Positions 6,424 to 7,639 of a DNA stretch of 7,639 nt are shown here, piece after piece. The stretch is from Myxococcales bacterium (lineage in GTDB: Bacteria > Myxococcota > Polyangia > Polyangiales > Polyangiaceae): the NCBI GenBank assembly GCA_020430865.1, contig JAGQIY010000463.1, positions 1-7,639 of the forward strand. The letters are read 5' to 3'. Position 1 is the first letter of the stretch. Each line of letters starts with the position of its first letter. The position numbers and the translations under genes are program-made. Under the pieces are notes generated by a model. That model saw nothing but the letters and a program-made list of their open reading frames with translations. It made no database searches and had not been told where the DNA came from.

Positions 6424-6924
6424 TCAGTCGACCCTGACGACCGCAGATGCGATGAAGCAAGCCAGCAGGAGCCACAGTAGCGCTGCTCCGTAGAGCATGA
6501 CGACCGCGAGTCCCTGTCCCGGGCCCTGGAGCACGTCGAACCCTGAGCAGACCCCGCGCGCCCGAAGTGGGGCCAGCACCTCGCGCTCGAAAGGATGGGG
6601 GAACGACTCGGCGTGCTCGATGCAGCGCGAGGTGCCGTCCCGCTGTACGACTCGGATCAGCCAGCACAGCGAATTTGCATGGGCAAAACCCGCGTCCCCG
6701 GTCACCTGATGGACCGTAGCCTGCTGGATCGTGTCGAGGGGCAGCCGATCGACTCGATCGGAGTAGACGATGACCAGCACCTCTGCCTCGACGCGGACCC
6801 CATGTGCCGCACGCCACTCGTGCTCGCCACGCAGCTTGCGCAAACGCCTACGGCGCAGCTGGTCGAGGAGCACGAACACGGGCGCAGCGATGAACGCGCA
6901 CAGCAACACCCCGGCGAGCCACAA
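6424..6924 (-). CDS. Small two-helix membrane protein with possible PH-like domain
   Basis: 166 residues from a TTG at 6924. One hydrophobic helix (2-20, LAGVLLCAFIAAPVFVLL) is followed by Arg-rich RRRRLRKLR, a positive-inside signal placing the middle part in the cytoplasm. The central domain (about 40-128) reads as alternating strands (VEAEVLVIVYSDRVDRLPLDTI, WLIRVVQRDGTSRCIEHA) ending in a helix (EREVLAPLRARG), which recalls bacterial PH-like domains; this is a shape-based guess. A second helix (about 139-163) closes the protein. No ATG or GTG is available in frame before the first helix and the ribosome-binding site is poor, so the start is uncertain. It begins 48 bases after the Cys-rich protein's stop, so co-transcription and coupled translation are likely. 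G/C third positions support a true gene. Confidence 0.75.
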   Translation of the reverse strand: MWLAGVLLCAFIAAPVFVLLDQLRRRRLRKLRGEHEWRAAHGVRVEAEVLVIVYSDRVDRLPLDTIQQATVHQVTGDAGFAHANSLCWLIRVVQRDGTSRCIEHAESFPHPFEREVLAPLRARGVCSGFDVLQGPGQGLAVVMLYGAALLWLLLACFIASAVVRVD

Positions 6925-6971
6925 GAACTCGCCCAGCGCGCTCGTCGCGGATCGCGGAGGAGGTCGCGAAG

Positions 6972-7639
6972 TCAGGCCCCGCCTGCGCCTCCTGCGCTGC
7001 CTCCCGTGCCTCCAGCGGAGGTACCACCAGTCCCACCCGCGCTGGTGCCGCCGGCTCCACCGCTCTCACCCGGTCCCGGCGTCCCCGGATCGCAGGGCTG
7101 AGCGCCCGCGGCGTGCTCGCAGTGGGGGAAGGTTGCTTGAGTCGCCGCGCTCACGTGCCAGAGCCGGCACTGGACGGAGTTGCCCTTGTCGATCCCACTG
7201 TTGAACCCTCCGAGATCGGGCAAGCCGCTGCACTCTTGGAGGCACGCCCCGATCGATCCGAAGGCCTCGGGACATACGTTGGCCATGAGCCCGCAGTAGC
7301 CTTCGCAGTTGCTCCCACAGATCGCCAATCCGGTGGCGTTCGCACCGCCGGGTCCGGCAGCAGAGCAGTGTTCGACGGGTTCACCGCTGGTGCGCGCGTT
7401 GATCGCCTGCTGCAAGCGACAGGTCATGGTGTTCCCGGCAGGCCCGTCACCCACCGGTATCGCCGCGCAGATCGAGAGGCATTGCTCGCGGTTCGGGTAC
7501 TGCACCAACTCCCCGGTGCAGTTGGTCAGCACCTCGTCGCAGTACTCGTTGCACAGGGCGCTGACGCCGCCGCCCGTGCCACCAGCGCCCGCGCTGCCTC
7601 CCGTCCCGCCAGTGCCCCCGCTGCCGAAGGTCGGATCGA
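6972..7639 (-). CDS. Cys-rich surface protein with two tandem 8-Cys modules and a Gly-rich tail (N-terminus cut by window)
   Basis: The 221 visible residues begin inside a Gly/Thr/Ala linker, so the start and any signal peptide lie outside the window. Two homologous modules follow. Module A has Cys at visible residues 29, 33, 40, 53, 57, 73, 91 and 107. Module B has them at 111, 115, 122, 132, 136, 157, 173 and 182. Shared marks are C-x2-Y-C-x6-C, C-x3-C, CRL and HC followed by Ala/Gly. Eight Cys per module suggests four disulphides outside the cytoplasm. The protein ends in a 30-residue Gly/Ser/Ala/Thr tail directly before the stop. I have seen similar proteins in Polyangia genomes but know no function or named domain; by analogy with the neighbouring lipoprotein it is probably exported. 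It is the first gene of the minus-strand surface-protein run visible here. Confidence 0.85.
   Translation of the reverse strand, partial: DPTFGSGGTGGTGGSAGAGGTGGGVSALCNEYCDEVLTNCTGELVQYPNREQCLSICAAIPVGDGPAGNTMTCRLQQAINARTSGEPVEHCSAAGPGGANATGLAICGSNCEGYCGLMANVCPEAFGSIGACLQECSGLPDLGGFNSGIDKGNSVQCRLWHVSAATQATFPHCEHAAGAQPCDPGTPGPGESGGAGGTSAGGTGGTSAGGTGGSAGGAGGA
6975..7072 (-). repeat. Gly/Ser/Thr/Ala low-complexity tail coding repeat
   Basis: The tail contains GGTSAGGT twice, then GGSAGGAGGA and the stop. The two copies (7029-7052 and 7005-7028) are identical as peptide but share only the ACC codon out of eight, and even Ser switches from AGC to TCC. Such linkers normally join two domains; here nothing follows the tail. 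Confidence 0.75.
7092..7553 (-). repeat. Tandem protein-module duplication (module A 7317-7553, module B 7092-7307)
   Basis: The two 8-Cys modules align with little more than loop-length changes: spacings between C3-C4 are 12 and 9 residues, C5-C6 15 and 20, C6-C7 17 and 15, while C1-C2 (3), C2-C3 (6) and C4-C5 (3) are identical. Outside the Cys, Tyr before C2, RL after C6 and His before C7 are kept. The copies have diverged strongly, so the duplication is old. Confidence 0.8.

Noticed and set aside
6972..7639. Repeated GC-rich units that could suggest a CRISPR array or tandem DNA repeat
   Set aside because: The repetition is at peptide level (Gly-rich linkers) with varied codons; there are no regular repeats and spacers.

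Overview
The window is GC-rich DNA whose clear genes strongly prefer G or C at the third codon position. Two surface proteins carry long Gly/Ser/Ala/Thr linkers (runs of GGSGG, AGGTGG and GTSAGG), one beside a lipobox and a von Willebrand factor A (vWA) domain, the other beside Cys-rich modules. That combination points to a Myxococcota bacterium, most likely of the Polyangia (Sorangium/Polyangium-like). This is an inference from style; no taxonomic marker gene is present.

Left part (1-1523): a short-chain dehydrogenase/reductase (SDR) on the minus strand, cut by the window edge, is divergent from a LysR-type regulator on the plus strand. This is the usual layout of a LysR regulator and its target. 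Both members are unusual. The SDR keeps its nucleotide-binding motif but lacks the catalytic Tyr and Lys. The LysR gene appears to have lost about 45-50 codons and its reading frame near the 3' end, and the family's usual C-terminus can still be read in another frame. The short gap between them holds two overlapping inverted repeats, each spanning 31 bp.

Middle (1524-4600): a PlsC-like acyltransferase (plus), preceded by a perfect 9-bp hairpin, converges on a single-pass membrane-anchored protein of unknown function (minus). Next comes a gene-free stretch of about 510 bases with a cluster of GGCAA/TTGCC palindromes and a good terminator for the following gene. That gene is a TetR-family regulator (minus). 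Its upstream region holds palindromes and a long homopurine A-tract.

Right part (4600-7639): every gene is on the minus strand. In order of transcription they are a Cys-rich protein with two tandem 8-Cys modules and a Gly-rich tail (cut at the window edge), a small two-helix membrane protein, a vWA lipoprotein, and possibly a doubtful small reading frame before a T-rich terminator-like site. These look like cell-envelope or surface proteins of a predatory or social bacterium. No shared pathway can be proven.

No rRNA, tRNA, CRISPR array, transposase or phage gene was seen. The observations most worth checking are the decayed LysR gene beside a catalytically altered SDR, and the duplicated Cys-rich module whose Gly-rich tail repeats the same peptide with almost entirely different codons.
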